A stretch of 64,000 nt of DNA. Origin: Bradyrhizobium semiaridum. Its GTDB lineage: Bacteria > Pseudomonadota > Alphaproteobacteria > Rhizobiales > Xanthobacteraceae. The notes below the pieces were generated by a model, which did not search any database, was not told the DNA's origin, and saw only the letters and a program-made list of their open reading frames with translations. Position 1 is the first letter of the stretch; each line of letters begins with the position of its first letter. The DNA lies in NCBI RefSeq assembly GCF_020329505.1, contig NZ_JAGKJJ010000021.1, positions 45,909-109,908 on the forward strand, in the 5' to 3' direction. Of this stretch, positions 62,644-64,000 are shown piece after piece. The translations under genes and the position numbers were made by a program.

Positions 62644-63786
62644 TTAGGCCTTCAACTTGGCTTGCAGGAAGTCGCGCACCAGCTGTGGCTCGACATCGTT
62701 TGATATCACCGCGCGGCCGACGGCCTCGAGCAGGATGAAGGTGAGCTTGCCGCGCTTGACCTTCTTGTCTTGCGCCATCAGCGCCAGCAGCGCGTCGGCG
62801 TCGGCGAGGCCCTCCTGCCTGAAGCCGGCGATATCCTGCAAGCGCGTCGGCAATCCGACCGCCGACAGATGCCGCGCGATGCGGGCGGCATCATCAGGCG
62901 AGATCATGCCGAGCTGCGCGGAAAATTCCGCGGCCAGCACCATGCCGACCGAGACGCCCTCGCCGTGGAACAGGCGATCGGAGAAGCCGGTCGCGGCTTC
63001 CAGCGCATGACCGAAGGTGTGGCCGAGATTGAGCAGCGCGCGCTCGCCCGTCTCGCGCTCGTCGCGGGAGACGACCCCCGCCTTGGCGCGGCAGGAGGTG
63101 GCGATCGCATGCTCGCGCGCCGCGCCGCCCGAGAACAGATCGGCATGGTTCTTCTCCAGCCAGGCGAAGAACGCCTCGTCGCCGAGGATGCCGTATTTCG
63201 CGACCTCGGCGTAGCCGGCGCGAAACTGGCGCGGCGACAGCGTGTCGAGCACCGAGGTGTCGGCGATCACGAGCACCGGCTGGTGGAACGCGCCGATCAG
63301 GTTCTTTCCCTGCGGCGAGTTGATGCCGGTCTTGCCGCCGACGGAGGAATCGACCTGCGCCAGCAGCGAGGTCGGCACCTGCACGAAATCGACGCCGCGG
63401 CGCAGGATCGCCGCCGCGAAGCCGGCGAGATCGCCCACCACGCCGCCGCCGAGCGCGATGACGAGGTCGTTGCGCTCGATCTTGGCCGCGATCAGCGCCT
63501 CGCTTACCTCGGTCAGCGTGGCATAGCTCTTCGAGCCCTCGCCCTCCTCGACGACGATCCGTGAGGTCGGAATGCCGGCGGCGGCGAGCGACGCCTCGGT
63601 CGGCTCCAGCCAATGCTTGGCAACCGTCCGATCGGTGACGATGGCGGTGCGCACGCCGGGGCGCAGCGCCGCGACACGTTCACCCAGCGAGCGCAGCACG
63701 CCGCGGCCGATCACGATGTCGTAGGCGCGGTCGCCGAGCGCGACGTCGACGGTAACGGAGGCGGCGTGTTTCAAGGGCGCAGTCAT
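62644..63786 (-). CDS. aroB: 3-dehydroquinate synthase
   Basis: A 380-residue enzyme of the shikimate pathway, converting DAHP to 3-dehydroquinate using NAD and a divalent metal. Motifs: GEGSKSYATLTEVSEALIA, ALGGGVVGDLAGFAAAILRRG (NAD loop), PTSLLAQVDSSVGGKTGINS, KNLIGAFHQP, and LNLGHTFGHALEA with metal-binding His. Start ATG overlaps the aroK stop in ATGA, so the two are translationally coupled. Confidence 0.96.
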   Translation of the reverse strand: MTAPLKHAASVTVDVALGDRAYDIVIGRGVLRSLGERVAALRPGVRTAIVTDRTVAKHWLEPTEASLAAAGIPTSRIVVEEGEGSKSYATLTEVSEALIAAKIERNDLVIALGGGVVGDLAGFAAAILRRGVDFVQVPTSLLAQVDSSVGGKTGINSPQGKNLIGAFHQPVLVIADTSVLDTLSPRQFRAGYAEVAKYGILGDEAFFAWLEKNHADLFSGGAAREHAIATSCRAKAGVVSRDERETGERALLNLGHTFGHALEAATGFSDRLFHGEGVSVGMVLAAEFSAQLGMISPDDAARIARHLSAVGLPTRLQDIAGFRQEGLADADALLALMAQDKKVKRGKLTFILLEAVGRAVISNDVEPQLVRDFLQAKLKA

Positions 63787-64000
63787 GAGGTCGTGTTCAT
63801 TCCATCAGCAGGTGGCTCGACGGCCGGCCGCGGGCCGCACAGATGCGCGTGCAGCGCTTCCAGGCATTCGTCGACGATGCGATCGTGCGGCACGTCGCGC
63901 GAGGCGACCGTGAGGTCGGCATTCGCGTAGACCGGCTCACGCTCGCTGAGCAGCCGGTTGACCGTCGCCTCGGGATCGGGCGTGTGCAGCAGCGGGCGGT
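63783..64000 (-). CDS. aroK: Shikimate kinase, C-terminal fragment (start beyond window end)
   Basis: Only the last roughly 70 residues are in the window: RPLLHTPDPEATVNRLL, SEREPVYANADLTVAS and ECLEALHAHL. The RPLL followed by REPVYANAD matches the lid and C-terminal region of shikimate kinase. The TGA overlaps the aroB start. aroK-aroB order is typical in proteobacteria. Confidence 0.9.
   Translation of the reverse strand, partial: RPLLHTPDPEATVNRLLSEREPVYANADLTVASRDVPHDRIVDECLEALHAHLCGPRPAVEPPADGMNTTS

Overview
The window is high-GC chromosomal DNA from an alphaproteobacterium of the Bradyrhizobium / Rhodopseudomonas group (order Hyphomicrobiales). The evidence is gene content and order: a CarD regulator with a Lys/Ala-rich tail, fdxA, an S4-domain gene and a SUV3-like helicase side by side; cobS-cobT cobaltochelatase genes; a RegB/RegA-type redox pair; a J-domain gene divergent from bolA; aroK-aroB followed by a CBS-domain membrane protein; orphan Liv-type binding proteins; and many palindromic intergenic repeats of the kind that litter Bradyrhizobium genomes. 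I saw no tRNA, rRNA, CRISPR array, integrase or transposase.

Layout. 1-4 kb: the end of a LuxR-type regulator, small exported proteins, a PanE-like reductase, a YidB-like protein and a GlsB/YeaQ membrane protein. 4-11.5 kb: a CoA-thioester catabolic cluster (SDR, two acyl-CoA dehydrogenases, two enoyl-CoA hydratases, a VOC protein, a periplasmic binding protein). 11.7-15.4 kb: a nuclease-fold secreted protein, an M48 lipoprotein protease and an MFS carrier. 15.5-22.6 kb: a tightly packed chain cyoABCD-surf1-regS-regR, in which a bo3-type quinol oxidase, its assembly factor and a quinone/redox-sensing two-component system have mostly overlapping start and stop codons. 22.8-28.7 kb: carD, fdxA, S4 protein, helicase. 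28.7-29.6 kb: a gene-free block of palindromic repeats. 29.6-31.2 kb: a DUF3108 protein and rpmB with a clear promoter and terminator.

31.3-35.1 kb is the most foreign part: four AT-richer genes (YaaC-like; nucleoside deoxyribosyltransferase/DNPH1-like; an unrecognised 275-residue protein; a DUF488 protein) lie between the rpmB terminator and the decayed remnant of an SRAP/YedK gene. This is the best candidate here for an undescribed accessory system. 35.1-36.7 kb holds a small conserved gene, a repeated element with strong secondary structure, and a small membrane protein.

36.9-55.7 kb returns to ordinary genes: a Liv-type binding protein, an HSL-type hydrolase next to a three-domain flippase / acyltransferase / acyl-ACP synthetase, a TetR regulator divergent from a small gene with palindromic operators, a membrane-bound DUF2235 hydrolase followed by a two-HKD phospholipase D-like protein, a luciferase-like monooxygenase, an Old Yellow Enzyme homologue, a Tat-exported phytase-like protein, and cobT-cobS. 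56-64 kb: DedA, two divergent citrate-synthase-family genes (one fused to a MerR-type DNA-binding domain, with a perfect palindrome between them), the J-domain gene and bolA, two small proteins, the CBS/CorC-type protein, aroB and the end of aroK.

Gene functions come from recognising families and motifs in the translations; no database search was run.
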